Source of the DNA: an uncultured Lachnospiraceae bacterium
Lineage (GTDB): Bacteria > Bacillota > Clostridia > Lachnospirales > Lachnospiraceae
Reading direction: 5' to 3'
Length of the DNA: 64,000 nt
NCBI GenBank assembly: GCA_947567595.1
Contig: CANOMQ010000001.1
Location: forward strand, 141,613 to 205,612
This document shows, piece after piece, positions 1 through 8,960 of the stretch (position 1 is the first letter of the stretch; the number at the start of each line of letters is the position of its first letter). Both the position numbers and the translations under genes were made by a program. Under the pieces are notes generated by a model, which was not told the DNA's origin, made no database searches, and saw only the letters and a list, made by a program, of their open reading frames with translations.

Positions 1-1196
1 TCACGCTGTTGTCCGTATATGAAATCAGACATGAAGTAGAGGCTTTGGGGATTGATGATTATATTGAAGAGGTACGCGAGAGTTCAACAATTCATGAGGA
101 TTATTATGTAATCCCGACGGAAAGCATAATGAAATTTCCGGATAAGAAACGGAATTTAATTTTTATTTATATGGAATCCATTGAAAATACCTATGCTTCT
201 GTTGAAGATGGCGGAGGCAAGCCGATCAATTATATTCCGGAACTGACGCAGTTAGCAAACGAACATGTCAGCATCTCCAATAAGGACAAAATCGGGGGAA
301 CTTACCCAAATGAAAGGTCGGGATGGACAATTGCGGCGCTTCTTGGTGCCACAGCAGGAGTTCCTTATAAAATTCCCGGAAATGAACTGTGGGGGGAAGC
401 TTCCGCAGGACAATACACGGAATTTTTGCCCGGTCTTACGACATTAGGGGACATCTTGGAAAAGCAGGGATATCAGAACTATTTCCTTTGCGGTTCAGAG
501 GGGGAATTTGCAGGCAGGGACTTATATTTCCAGAAGCATGGAAATTATAAAATACTGGATTACAATTACGCAGTGCAGAACAATTATATACCTGAGGATT
601 ATTTTGTCTTTTGGGGATATGAAGACCACAAAATGTATGATATTGCAAAACGGGAACTTACCAAAATAGCGCAGAATGAGGAGCCATTTAATTTTACGAT
701 GCTGACGGTTGATACGCATATGCCTGCCGGATATCTGTGTGAAGTGTGTGAAAATCAATATCCGGAGCAGTATGAAAATGTAGTGGCATGTGCAAGCAGG
801 CAGGCTGGTGCGTTTGTGGAGTGGATTAAAAAGCAGGATTGGTATGAGAATACAACAGTCATATTACTTGGAGATCATAACTCAATGGTAAATAACTTTT
901 GGGATGATATTGGTGATTTTCAAAGAAGGACCTATAATTGCTTTATCAATCTTCCAGAAACAGTCGATGTATCCAATGTGAAAAAGAGGGATGTCTGCAC
1001 ATTGGACATTTTTCCGACGACGCTTGCCGCAATAGGCGTTGAAATAGACGGCGACAGACTGGGGCTTGGAACGAATGCTTTTTCGCAGCGAAGTACGTTG
1101 GTTGAGGAAATGGGAGAGACGGAATTTGACATGCAGCTAAGCAGGTATTCAAAATATTATAATGAACAGTTTATTCAGGGCTTGAGGCTTTATTGA
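1..1196 (+). CDS. LtaS/OpgB-like phosphoglycerol transferase, 5' end outside window
   Basis: The reading frame is open from the first base, so this is the C-terminal part (about 395 residues visible) of a larger protein. The visible part is an alkaline-phosphatase/sulfatase-superfamily domain. A metal-site strand with FIYMESIENTY lies near visible residue 51. A GWTIAALLG segment near residue 106 resembles the nucleophile region of OpgB/MdoB phosphoglycerol transferase I. The metal-binding LLGDHNSM lies near residue 288. Family members act outside the membrane and move phosphoglycerol or phosphoethanolamine groups from phospholipids onto glycans; the expected N-terminal membrane helices would lie upstream of the window. 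A small membrane protein follows 15 bases after the stop, suggesting one operon. The exact group transferred cannot be read from the sequence. Confidence 0.85.
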   Translation, partial: TLLSVYEIRHEVEALGIDDYIEEVRESSTIHEDYYVIPTESIMKFPDKKRNLIFIYMESIENTYASVEDGGGKPINYIPELTQLANEHVSISNKDKIGGTYPNERSGWTIAALLGATAGVPYKIPGNELWGEASAGQYTEFLPGLTTLGDILEKQGYQNYFLCGSEGEFAGRDLYFQKHGNYKILDYNYAVQNNYIPEDYFVFWGYEDHKMYDIAKRELTKIAQNEEPFNFTMLTVDTHMPAGYLCEVCENQYPEQYENVVACASRQAGAFVEWIKKQDWYENTTVILLGDHNSMVNNFWDDIGDFQRRTYNCFINLPETVDVSNVKKRDVCTLDIFPTTLAAIGVEIDGDRLGLGTNAFSQRSTLVEEMGETEFDMQLSRYSKYYNEQFIQGLRLY

Positions 1197-1211
1197 TTGG
1201 AGGAAGAAAAA

Positions 1212-1547
1212 ATGTGGATGGAATTTATTGCTCTGTTTGCACCGGCAGTAATAACGCTGTCTGTAAGGTACAGAAAAAATAATGGAACAGCGTGGGAATG
1301 GTTCCGATATGTCAGGGAATATATAACGGCACTCCTTGTGAATGTCTGGTCAACACAGGCAGTCATTGTATATGTGCTTCGGGCAACAGGGGAAGAGAGC
1401 GGCGATTTTGTGCGGTTTGTTTTTATGATAAAATATCTTTTGATTGCATGTGTACTTGCGTTTATAACGGCTTATATATGGGAAGGTCTTGCGAAGGCGT
1501 TGTCTGTGTCTGCTCAGTTTGAGGAGCGCAGCAATCGCGATAAGTGA
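1212..1547 (+). CDS. small three-helix membrane protein, unknown function
   Basis: A 111-residue protein. I start it at the ATG at 1212 because GGAGG at 1199-1203 sits 8 bases ahead; a TTG at 1197 in the same frame has no such site. About three hydrophobic segments are visible (roughly residues 3-18, 38-58 and 68-92), ending in a charged tail. It does not look like GtrA or an SMR transporter. It lies between an LtaS/OpgB-like transferase and a GT-C-type glycosyltransferase with almost no spacing, so it may be an accessory subunit of one of them. I do not recognise the family. Confidence 0.7.
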   Translation: MWMEFIALFAPAVITLSVRYRKNNGTAWEWFRYVREYITALLVNVWSTQAVIVYVLRATGEESGDFVRFVFMIKYLLIACVLAFITAYIWEGLAKALSVSAQFEERSNRDK

Positions 1548-1559
1548 GGGGAATGGATG

Positions 1560-2996
1560 ATGCGTTTTATGAAAAAACTATTTTGTACTGTGCAGTGTGC
1601 TTTCTATTCGCGCAAAGCGCCGGGATATTTTGAATATTTGGCTCTTCTTTTTTTGTTTCTGGTTCCGTTTATGACAATGATGTATGGAGACACGCAGGCA
1701 TTTGTGCATTATGGCGTCAATTTTTGGAAATGTATGACGCAGGGAGGCGGGCTTCACAATTTTTATGAGTACGGAAATGAGATGCTTGCTTTTTATAGGG
1801 AAAACGGTATTCCCGGAGCATATGAGGTAATCTATGATTTTCCGGTATATATTGTACTTGGAATTTGGGGATTTCCGCTTTGGATTGTGTGTGGCAGATT
1901 TGGGATTGAGGAAACATCCAATATGTGGACAATGCTGTACTCCAAATCTATATATTTAGTAGCTTTAGCAATTGTTGCATATTTGATTTATAAAATCTGT
2001 AAAAACATTGGTGTGGAGGACCTTATGGGCAGGTGGGCGGCATTTTTGTTTTTGTCGTCTGTGCTTGTGTTTGTGGAAATCGGCATTGCAGGACAGCTTG
2101 ATGTGCTTGGAATGCCTTTTACACTGCTTGCCATATTCTTTTTTCAGAAAAAGCAACGATGGCGTTTTTTGCTGTTTTTTTCCATTGCCGTCAGCTTTAA
2201 GCAGTTTCCGCTGTTTATTTTCTTACCGTTAATCATGCTTATTGAGAAAAATGTCCTGAAAATCGTGCGGGATACTATCGCTGTCTTTGCGGTTACGGCT
2301 CTTTCCGGGCTCCCTTTTCCGAGGGGAACGGAAGCGATGCAGGTAAAAGATGAAGTGCGGGGACATTTTATGGAGGCATTTTTAGGGGTAAAGGCACCGC
2401 TCTATAACAGTGCTGTTCCGGTAATTGTACTATTGATTGGCGGAATTTGTGTGTGGTGCTATCTCAGACAAATAAAGGATGATAAGGAACTAGAGCAGTA
2501 TTCTGTTTTTATTCCTGTGCTTTCCATGTTTGTATTGCTTATCTCTTTTGACAGCAATCCGTACTGGTTCATTCATCTTGCACCGTTTATGGCAATTTTG
2601 ATGGTATATAATTCAAGCCGCTTTTCCCAGTTGATTTTGTTTGAAACGGTGGGAATGCTGTGTCTGATTTTGAATCAGTTTGGAGCAAATTACTGGGTGT
2701 ATGAGAGCTACTGGGCAAAAGGGATGCTGTTGGATAAGCTTTTGGGTTATCCTGAGAATCTCATTACACTGGAGCGTTTTTGTGCGTCAACAAATCTGGA
2801 TGAGTATTACGGCGTATTTTTTGCAGGATTTGTGCTGTGCATCGGGGCATGCCTTGCGATTAGCATTCCGGGAAAAATGAAAAAAAGTGAGACTGTTTTA
2901 GTGCGCCCGTATGTGTTGCTCCGGCTGGTTTTGAATGCGGGAATTTCATGGATTCCCGGATTTTTGTTTGTAATATCACATGTGATATCGCTGTAA
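1560..2996 (+). CDS. GT-C type membrane glycosyltransferase
   Basis: A 478-residue polytopic membrane protein with about ten hydrophobic segments. A first outer loop holds an acidic residue (YGDTQAFVHYG), and a later segment GQLDVLGMPF is followed by SFKQFPLFIFLPL, a layout typical of GT-C mannosyl/glucosyltransferases of the GT87-like kind. Such enzymes take a sugar from a polyprenyl-phosphate carrier on the outer face of the membrane. Two ATGs (1557, 1560) are adjacent; AGGGG at 1547-1551 favours 1560. It follows the small membrane protein closely. The sugar and acceptor are unknown; family assignment rests on topology and short motifs only. Confidence 0.75.
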   Translation: MRFMKKLFCTVQCAFYSRKAPGYFEYLALLFLFLVPFMTMMYGDTQAFVHYGVNFWKCMTQGGGLHNFYEYGNEMLAFYRENGIPGAYEVIYDFPVYIVLGIWGFPLWIVCGRFGIEETSNMWTMLYSKSIYLVALAIVAYLIYKICKNIGVEDLMGRWAAFLFLSSVLVFVEIGIAGQLDVLGMPFTLLAIFFFQKKQRWRFLLFFSIAVSFKQFPLFIFLPLIMLIEKNVLKIVRDTIAVFAVTALSGLPFPRGTEAMQVKDEVRGHFMEAFLGVKAPLYNSAVPVIVLLIGGICVWCYLRQIKDDKELEQYSVFIPVLSMFVLLISFDSNPYWFIHLAPFMAILMVYNSSRFSQLILFETVGMLCLILNQFGANYWVYESYWAKGMLLDKLLGYPENLITLERFCASTNLDEYYGVFFAGFVLCIGACLAISIPGKMKKSETVLVRPYVLLRLVLNAGISWIPGFLFVISHVISL

Positions 2997-3038
2997 AACG
3001 GGTGGATAAGTGAAACAGTTTACCTAGGAGGTCTATAG

Positions 3039-5168
3039 ATGCTGGAAGAGCGATTGGTTAAGTTGTGTCGTAATATTATCAATATCATCTTCGGAGGGAT
3101 AATAATTTATTTATGGTTGCTTTGTGGATTTAGTACATGTTATATGTCCGTATCAGAGCATACGTATTTTGTAAAGGATTATTTTGGATTTCATATGATG
3201 CTTGCGGGCATGTTCTGCATAATTCTTTTACTTGTTGCGAAAAAGGATTCTATTAAGAATAAACTATGCCTGAAAGAGAACGAGGATTTTTTGGTAAAAA
3301 TAGAGAAAATTCTGATACTTCTTATTTTACTGGAAGGGTTTATCATTGTTTTGTCTTTTCGAATAATTCCTAGAGCAGATCAGTCAGATGTCATGTACGC
3401 GGCATATGCATTAAAAAATGGAGATTACACACCGTTTCAAAAGGGAGGGTATATTTCTGAATGTTCAAACCAGATAGGGTTGCTTTGGTTTTGGTATATC
3501 CTGTCATTTGTTTTTGGAGATAATAACTTTCTTGCGTTCCAGATGATCAATGTATTTGCGGTTGCAATCCTGTATCGGCAGCTTTCTGATATATCTGAGA
3601 TATTGAATCTGCCCAAAATGTATCGAATAATTGTTTTGCTATTTGGCGCATTATATGTACCAGTACTTTTTTACACTACATTTGCATATGGAAATATCAT
3701 AGCACAGATGTTGGCGTTGGTAAGTCTGAAATATGAAATGACATTTATGAAACAGCCTAAAATCAGATACGCCTTGGCATCGGCAGCGGCTCTCATGCTG
3801 TCTGTTGCCATGAAGGAAAACAGTCTGATTTTCGTAATCGGAATGCTCATCTATGCGGTAATAAAGTTCATGGAAAAAAAAGAAGCAAAAATATGGGTAT
3901 TGATTGCATGTATGATTGTTGGAGTGTTCGCTCAGAAATGCTTTTTGAAAAATCTGCTTGAGGTTAAAACGGGAGAGCAGATTGAAGGCATGTCTATGTG
4001 GTCTTTTGTTGCAATGGGACTTCATGAAAATGAGGATTTTTGTGATGGATGGTATGATGGCAGTACGTTTGTCACGTATGAAGAATGCGGATATGACGTG
4101 GATGAACAGAAGAAAACAGCACTCACGGATATACAAAACAGATTAGAGGAATTTTATAAGGATAAGAGATATGCAGTTCGTTTTTTTTCCGGAAAAATAG
4201 CATCTCAGTGGAATAATCCTTCTTTTCAGAGTGTTTGGATTAATCAAACATGTGGAAGTGACGTTGGCCATGCAAAATGGATTCAAAAGTTATTAAGCGT
4301 GAAATATGCGGATAAGATGACAAGGGTATTGGATACTGTCCAATTTTTAGTTTTAACAGGTGTTATCTTATCTTTGTTGCTGCCAAAAGAGCGCACGGAT
4401 GATATTCTTTTAAAAGTGATATTTATAGGAGGATTTCTGTTTCATACGGTGTGGGAGGCGAAAGCACAATATGCATTACCGTATTTTATGCTGATGATAC
4501 CGATATCTTTTAAAGGATATCGGCAGTTAGTGCTGTGCGGGAAAGGATGCAGTTCTTTTCGAGATGTTGCTGATTTGATGGGAAAACGAAATCGGTTTGG
4601 AATATGCTTATTTGTAGGAATGCTTTTGTTTGTGGTGATTATCAATATCCGCTTTCCCAATAATCCGATTCAGCTGGACTTTGATGCAGAAATTTATGAA
4701 CAGTATTTGTATAATAACACATCTGATAAAATCAAGGATGGAAATTATAATATAAAAGTATATGAAGAACCACAGTTAATCATATCCTATAGCGTATCAG
4801 AAAATAATGCAGATGAAGGGATTGTTTTTGTAGATAATTTCAGGGAAGAGCTGCGGGGAAATGTCAGACTGCAGGATGTTGGAGAACGAGTGCACATACA
4901 GTTTACAGATTCAAAATACTATTTGGATCTTGATCAGAACGATGAGAGAAAAGGATTTATACATGTATCTACGACGAATACAGATAACACGTTGGACTGG
5001 TTTTTGAGAAGCGATTCTCAGGATTGGTTTTTGAAAAAGGCAGACGAGGGGCAGCATACGTATTATATTATTAAAGGAGACAGTGCACTGACTTATGATG
5101 AAGAAAACAGAACAGTCCGGCTTGAAAGGCGGGACTATGGTGATTTGCAAAGGTGGATTATTGAATAA
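3039..5168 (+). CDS. GT-C type membrane glycosyltransferase with soluble C-terminal domain, possibly ricin-like
   Basis: A 709-residue protein with AGGAGG at 3026-3031, 7 bases before the ATG. Residues 1 to about 535 are polytopic membrane sequence with an outer-loop motif RADQSDVMYAAYALKNGDY, as in PMT/ArnT-like GT-C enzymes. Residues from about 565 to the end are hydrophilic: DGNYNIKVYEEPQL opens the region and LQRWIIE closes it. The pattern (a DGxYxI opening, YLDLDQN, a final QxW) looks like a ricin-type beta-trefoil unit, so the enzyme may carry its own glycan-binding tail; this is inference. The next gene starts after 144 bases that hold a good promoter candidate, so this may end a transcription unit. 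Confidence 0.72.
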   Translation: MLEERLVKLCRNIINIIFGGIIIYLWLLCGFSTCYMSVSEHTYFVKDYFGFHMMLAGMFCIILLLVAKKDSIKNKLCLKENEDFLVKIEKILILLILLEGFIIVLSFRIIPRADQSDVMYAAYALKNGDYTPFQKGGYISECSNQIGLLWFWYILSFVFGDNNFLAFQMINVFAVAILYRQLSDISEILNLPKMYRIIVLLFGALYVPVLFYTTFAYGNIIAQMLALVSLKYEMTFMKQPKIRYALASAAALMLSVAMKENSLIFVIGMLIYAVIKFMEKKEAKIWVLIACMIVGVFAQKCFLKNLLEVKTGEQIEGMSMWSFVAMGLHENEDFCDGWYDGSTFVTYEECGYDVDEQKKTALTDIQNRLEEFYKDKRYAVRFFSGKIASQWNNPSFQSVWINQTCGSDVGHAKWIQKLLSVKYADKMTRVLDTVQFLVLTGVILSLLLPKERTDDILLKVIFIGGFLFHTVWEAKAQYALPYFMLMIPISFKGYRQLVLCGKGCSSFRDVADLMGKRNRFGICLFVGMLLFVVIINIRFPNNPIQLDFDAEIYEQYLYNNTSDKIKDGNYNIKVYEEPQLIISYSVSENNADEGIVFVDNFREELRGNVRLQDVGERVHIQFTDSKYYLDLDQNDERKGFIHVSTTNTDNTLDWFLRSDSQDWFLKKADEGQHTYYIIKGDSALTYDEENRTVRLERRDYGDLQRWIIE

Positions 5169-5239
5169 AGCAGTGGATTATGCACAATACATGTTTCCTT
5201 ACCGCATAAGTAGAAAATTATATATCAAATGAAAACTGC

Positions 5240-5268
5240 TTGTACATTTGAGGGGATTGTGCTACACT
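5240..5268 (+). promoter_or_regulatory. sigma-70/sigma-A type promoter candidate
   Basis: TTGTAC at 5240-5245 and TACACT at 5263-5268 are separated by exactly 17 bases. The site lies 45 bases ahead of the ATG at 5313 in one of the few real gaps of the left half, so it could start a new transcript for the GT-C/GT4/deacetylase/flippase group. No clear terminator for the preceding gene was found in the gap. Confidence 0.5.
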
Positions 5269-5312
5269 TATTTTGAAATTTTCCTTTTAGAAAAAGGACA
5301 GAAAGGATTCGG

Positions 5313-6902
5313 ATGACAAAAAGCAAGAGTGTAAATAATAATAGAATGCTTATAATAGTATTGATACTGCAAGTGCTGTATATGCTGTATTGGGGAAATG
5401 CTAAAGGTGGATTTTACGTGGATGAATTTTTCACTTTTGATAATGTGCATTATCTTTCAGATTCCACGCCCAAAAGAGTAAAGCTTTATGATGCGGAATT
5501 CATGGAATACAATAAATGGTTAAACATGGAAGATTTAAAGGATACGTTGACCGTATCAAACGAAAACGCCTTATATAACGACTCATTCACATCCAATGTG
5601 AAAAAGCTGTTTAAAAGCACTTATAACTGGCTTTTGAATTATGTAGAAGTTCTTTTTTTCCCGAAAGAAATCAATAAGTGGAGTGGTATTTCCATTAATG
5701 TGGTTTTGTTTGTTTTGTCTCAGGTATTTCTATATCTTATTTCGTATAAGACTTCAGGAAGCAGCAGCGCGGCGCTAATCGCCTGCGCAGTGTATGGATT
5801 TTCTGGCCTTGCGGTAAGCATGGTAATTTATGTACGGTTTTATGTGATTGTAAATTTGTGGATGCTGCTTTTTTTATATATGCATGTGCTGATGTGGGAG
5901 GAGCAGGGCTTCAAAAAAAATATACTGTATGAAATCATTGCAGTGTTTGTGCTATATTTGGGATATCTTAGATCACCGCTTGCCGTTATATTGGGTGTTG
6001 GAATCATCCTGTGTTTTTCGTTTGCGCTATGTATTCAGAAAAGATGGCATCAGCTTGCATATTATGCCGTGCCGATATTGTCAGGCGGAATCATTTTTGT
6101 GGCACTGTTTACAGATTATTTAACAATCTTGGCGGATCCGTCTGCAGCGGCGGGAGGTACATTTGGCGTTGCAAAGGCAAGTCTTATAAAAGGTTTTTTG
6201 GATCTGACGCCGAAGTCGTTTCTGACAAGGACAGGGAATTTGGCAGGAATTCTAAATGATTATCTGTTTAGTCACAGATATGTATTACTGTTGTTTATGG
6301 CTTTATGTATTTATGGTATAATAATCGGATTTAAGCAGAAATTAAAAAGACTGTTTGTATACATTGTTATTTTGGGGGAAGCATTTTTTTATTTTATAGC
6401 GTCCGTCTGCTTTAATCTTGGTACGATTCGATATAATTCTTTTTTGTATCCGATCATAGCCTTGATTGTGGCTGATATGATATCGGATACCTTTGAAAAG
6501 AAACGAGCGTGTACAGCAGTCATGGTATTGCTTGTGATTGGGCTTGCAGGAGAGTTGTATTATACAGCATCCATTCCAAGGATACAAAATCTTTATCCGG
6601 AAGAAAAAGCGCAGGTGGAGAACATAAAAAATAATAATGGAATTAATAATATTGTTATAGATTATCATTTTGATGACAGGGTGATGTATGAGTGCTTGGC
6701 TTACGGAGATGCAGATACAAAAGTTATGGCGATGTATTTTGACGAAGTTGATTTTACGGATAAAGGCAATGAACTTCTTGTGTGGCAGACCGTAAATGAA
6801 TCGGATGGGGTTCTTCCATATCTTGAAGAAGCCGGATATTCTTATATAGAACAAATTGCCGTCACACACGAATCAAAGGTTTTTTTGTGCATAAAGCAGT
6901 AG
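5313..6902 (+). CDS. GT-C type membrane glycosyltransferase
   Basis: A 529-residue polytopic membrane protein. After one N-terminal helix the outer loop carries GFYVDEFFTF; an Asp-Glu pair in the first outer loop is the usual catalytic feature of PMT-like GT-C enzymes. About ten more hydrophobic segments follow, then a soluble tail of roughly 100 residues (from about 425). It should use a polyprenyl-phosphate sugar on the outer face; sugar and acceptor are unknown. An AAAGGA site lies just ahead of the ATG. It is followed after 10 bases by a cytoplasmic GT4 enzyme, which suggests joint work on one glycan. Confidence 0.78.
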   Translation: MTKSKSVNNNRMLIIVLILQVLYMLYWGNAKGGFYVDEFFTFDNVHYLSDSTPKRVKLYDAEFMEYNKWLNMEDLKDTLTVSNENALYNDSFTSNVKKLFKSTYNWLLNYVEVLFFPKEINKWSGISINVVLFVLSQVFLYLISYKTSGSSSAALIACAVYGFSGLAVSMVIYVRFYVIVNLWMLLFLYMHVLMWEEQGFKKNILYEIIAVFVLYLGYLRSPLAVILGVGIILCFSFALCIQKRWHQLAYYAVPILSGGIIFVALFTDYLTILADPSAAAGGTFGVAKASLIKGFLDLTPKSFLTRTGNLAGILNDYLFSHRYVLLLFMALCIYGIIIGFKQKLKRLFVYIVILGEAFFYFIASVCFNLGTIRYNSFLYPIIALIVADMISDTFEKKRACTAVMVLLVIGLAGELYYTASIPRIQNLYPEEKAQVENIKNNNGINNIVIDYHFDDRVMYECLAYGDADTKVMAMYFDEVDFTDKGNELLVWQTVNESDGVLPYLEEAGYSYIEQIAVTHESKVFLCIKQ

Positions 6903-6912
6903 GGGGATTAAC

Positions 6913-8058
6913 ATGAAACTATTGATTATATCACATGAGTATCCGCCAATTGGCGGTGGCGGGGCAAATGCATGTTTTTTCTTGGCAAGGCAGTTTGCGC
7001 AAAGCGGAAATGCAATTGACATTCTTACTGCCATGTACGAAGCGCTTCCCGAAGTGGAGACGACGGAAAGCGGCGTTACGATCTATCGTGTTAAGTGTAA
7101 ACGGAAAAATAAAGAAAAGAGCAGCTTTGTGGAGATGTTGTCATTTTTGTGCAGTGCTTGGAAGCGTGCAGAACAAATGGAAAAGGAAAATAGGTATGAC
7201 AAATGTCTGGTGTTTTTTGGAATACCAAGCGGACCGATTGCGCTGCATCTGAAAAAAAAGTACGGACTGCCGTATGTGGTGCGTTTTGGCGGCGGAGATA
7301 TACCGGGCGCGCAAAAGCGGTTTAAGTATATCTACAAGGCGGTCTCACCGATTTTGCGGACTATATGGAAGGAAGCAGATGCGCTGATTGCAAACAGTGA
7401 AGGGTTAAAGAAACGCGCGCAGCGTTTTGAGAACCGGTATGAGATCAGCGTGATTGAAAACGGGGTGGATGACAGGTTTTTTTGCCCGTCAGACGGGAAT
7501 AAAGAGCAGGATGATACTCTTAAGATTCTTTTTGTGTCGAGACTGATAGAGGGGAAAGGGCTGCAATTTGTAATTCCGAAAATAAAGCAAGTCAACGAGG
7601 AAGTAACAAAAGAAAATAAAAAGGGGATAAAGCTTTTGATTGTGGGGGATGGACCTTACAGACAGACGTTGGAAAGCCTTGCAAAGGAGTATGGAGCTGA
7701 ACGGATTGTAAGCTTTGAGGGTAGAAAGAATAAGGACGAGGTGCGGGAATATTACCGCGGGGCGGACGTGTTTATCCTTCCGTCGCTGTCCGAGGGAATG
7801 CCGAATGTCGTGCTTGAGGCGATGGCAAGCGGACTGCCGATTGTGATGACGCCCTGTGAGGGGAGTAAAGAACTGATCAACGGGAACGGTATTGTAAGAA
7901 AGTCTGCTGATTTTTGTGAAGCGTTGACAAAAATATGTACGTCAGCAGAACAGAGAAAACGGATGGGCGTGAACAGCAGAACACTTGTGCAGGAGCGTTT
8001 TCAGTGGGAACAGATCGCCAAACGGTATCTTGCTTTGATTGTGAAAGGAACAGATTAA
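6913..8058 (+). CDS. GT4 family glycosyltransferase
   Basis: A 381-residue GT-B fold enzyme. The N-terminal Rossmann half begins HEYPPIGGGGANACFFL, the donor-side half includes LFVSRLIEGKGL and VGDGPYRQTLE, and the signature loop is PSLSEGMPNVVLEAMASGLP with the paired glutamates (Ex7E) seen in retaining GT4 enzymes. Length is normal for the family. It acts in the cytoplasm, adding a sugar from a nucleotide-sugar donor to a lipid-linked chain. Its stop overlaps the next start (TAATG at 8056-8060), so the two genes are translationally coupled. The donor sugar cannot be predicted. Confidence 0.9.
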   Translation: MKLLIISHEYPPIGGGGANACFFLARQFAQSGNAIDILTAMYEALPEVETTESGVTIYRVKCKRKNKEKSSFVEMLSFLCSAWKRAEQMEKENRYDKCLVFFGIPSGPIALHLKKKYGLPYVVRFGGGDIPGAQKRFKYIYKAVSPILRTIWKEADALIANSEGLKKRAQRFENRYEISVIENGVDDRFFCPSDGNKEQDDTLKILFVSRLIEGKGLQFVIPKIKQVNEEVTKENKKGIKLLIVGDGPYRQTLESLAKEYGAERIVSFEGRKNKDEVREYYRGADVFILPSLSEGMPNVVLEAMASGLPIVMTPCEGSKELINGNGIVRKSADFCEALTKICTSAEQRKRMGVNSRTLVQERFQWEQIAKRYLALIVKGTD

Positions 8059-8960
8059 TGGGAAAATTATATGTGACACTGGATACAGAGATGGATGCAG
8101 ATATACACTGGCACAAGTCCAATACGCCGTGTTTTTCGTCCGTTTTGGAAGGGATACCTAACTATTTACGTCCGATATGGGATCAGTATCAGGTCAATCC
8201 AATTTATTTTGTTTCTCCGGAAGTGGCGGAAAATGAACTGTGTTGTAATGTTTTAAAGAATGAAATAAAAAAAGGTGCCGTGATTGGGGCGCATTTACAT
8301 CCTGAATATATTGAACCTGAAAAAAAGGGATATCGGGAGGGAGTCCCATCTGAATTTCCGTGTTTTGCATATGAACGCGATATCGAAAAGGAAAAACTAA
8401 AAAATTTGGTTACACTGATAGAGAATAACCTTGGAGTAAAACCGATGTGGTACAGAGCAGCGCGTTTTGGGGCGGATGATGATACGATTGCCATTCTTAA
8501 GGAACTGGGGTTTCGGTATGATAGTTCTGTGACGCCGTGTATTGATTGGAGCAAAAAAGGCGGTCCGGATCACAGAAAGGGTATGATAAGGAGTTACTAT
8601 ATACGTGGTAATGAGATATACAGCAGTTCTGACAAAAAAGAAGGGATAAAAGAATATCCTGTTACAATTATGGGAAAGCGATGGGGAGTTTTGGGAAGGC
8701 TGTTGCCGGATAACTGGCTGTTTTATAAATGGATCAGACCGTCGCACATGACTTACGCAGAACAGAAAAAGATGCTGAAAACTGCAAAAAAGTCAGGGAT
8801 AAAGGATATTGTTATGATGTTTCATACGATGGAAGTAATGATTAATAAAACACCATATGTCCGCAATTCTTTTATGCAGAGTTATTTTTTATGGAGGCTT
8901 AGAAAAACGATAGGCTACGCAAAAAAAATGGGATATAGCGCTCAAATACAGGGATCATGA
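8058..8960 (+). CDS. polysaccharide deacetylase-like protein (WalW-like)
   Basis: A 300-residue protein without an obvious signal peptide, opening with a KLYVTLDTEMDADIHWH strand. IGAHLHPEY supplies histidines and RAARFGADDDTIAILKELGF is the arginine-containing segment that follows in NodB-type (CE4) deacetylase folds. The first acidic motif (LDTEMD) stands where classical enzymes have TxDD, so activity as a deacetylase is likely but not assured. I start it at 8058, overlapping the previous stop; an in-frame TTG at 7935 lies inside that gene and is not credible. It ends in an ATGA overlap with the flippase gene. A role in removing acetyl groups from a lipid-linked precursor is inference. Confidence 0.7.
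   Translation: MGKLYVTLDTEMDADIHWHKSNTPCFSSVLEGIPNYLRPIWDQYQVNPIYFVSPEVAENELCCNVLKNEIKKGAVIGAHLHPEYIEPEKKGYREGVPSEFPCFAYERDIEKEKLKNLVTLIENNLGVKPMWYRAARFGADDDTIAILKELGFRYDSSVTPCIDWSKKGGPDHRKGMIRSYYIRGNEIYSSSDKKEGIKEYPVTIMGKRWGVLGRLLPDNWLFYKWIRPSHMTYAEQKKMLKTAKKSGIKDIVMMFHTMEVMINKTPYVRNSFMQSYFLWRLRKTIGYAKKMGYSAQIQGS

Noticed and set aside
5167-5241. Terminator from AAGCAGT and ACTGCTT after the 709-residue protein
   Set aside because: The arms are only seven bases long and about 60 bases apart, with no T run.
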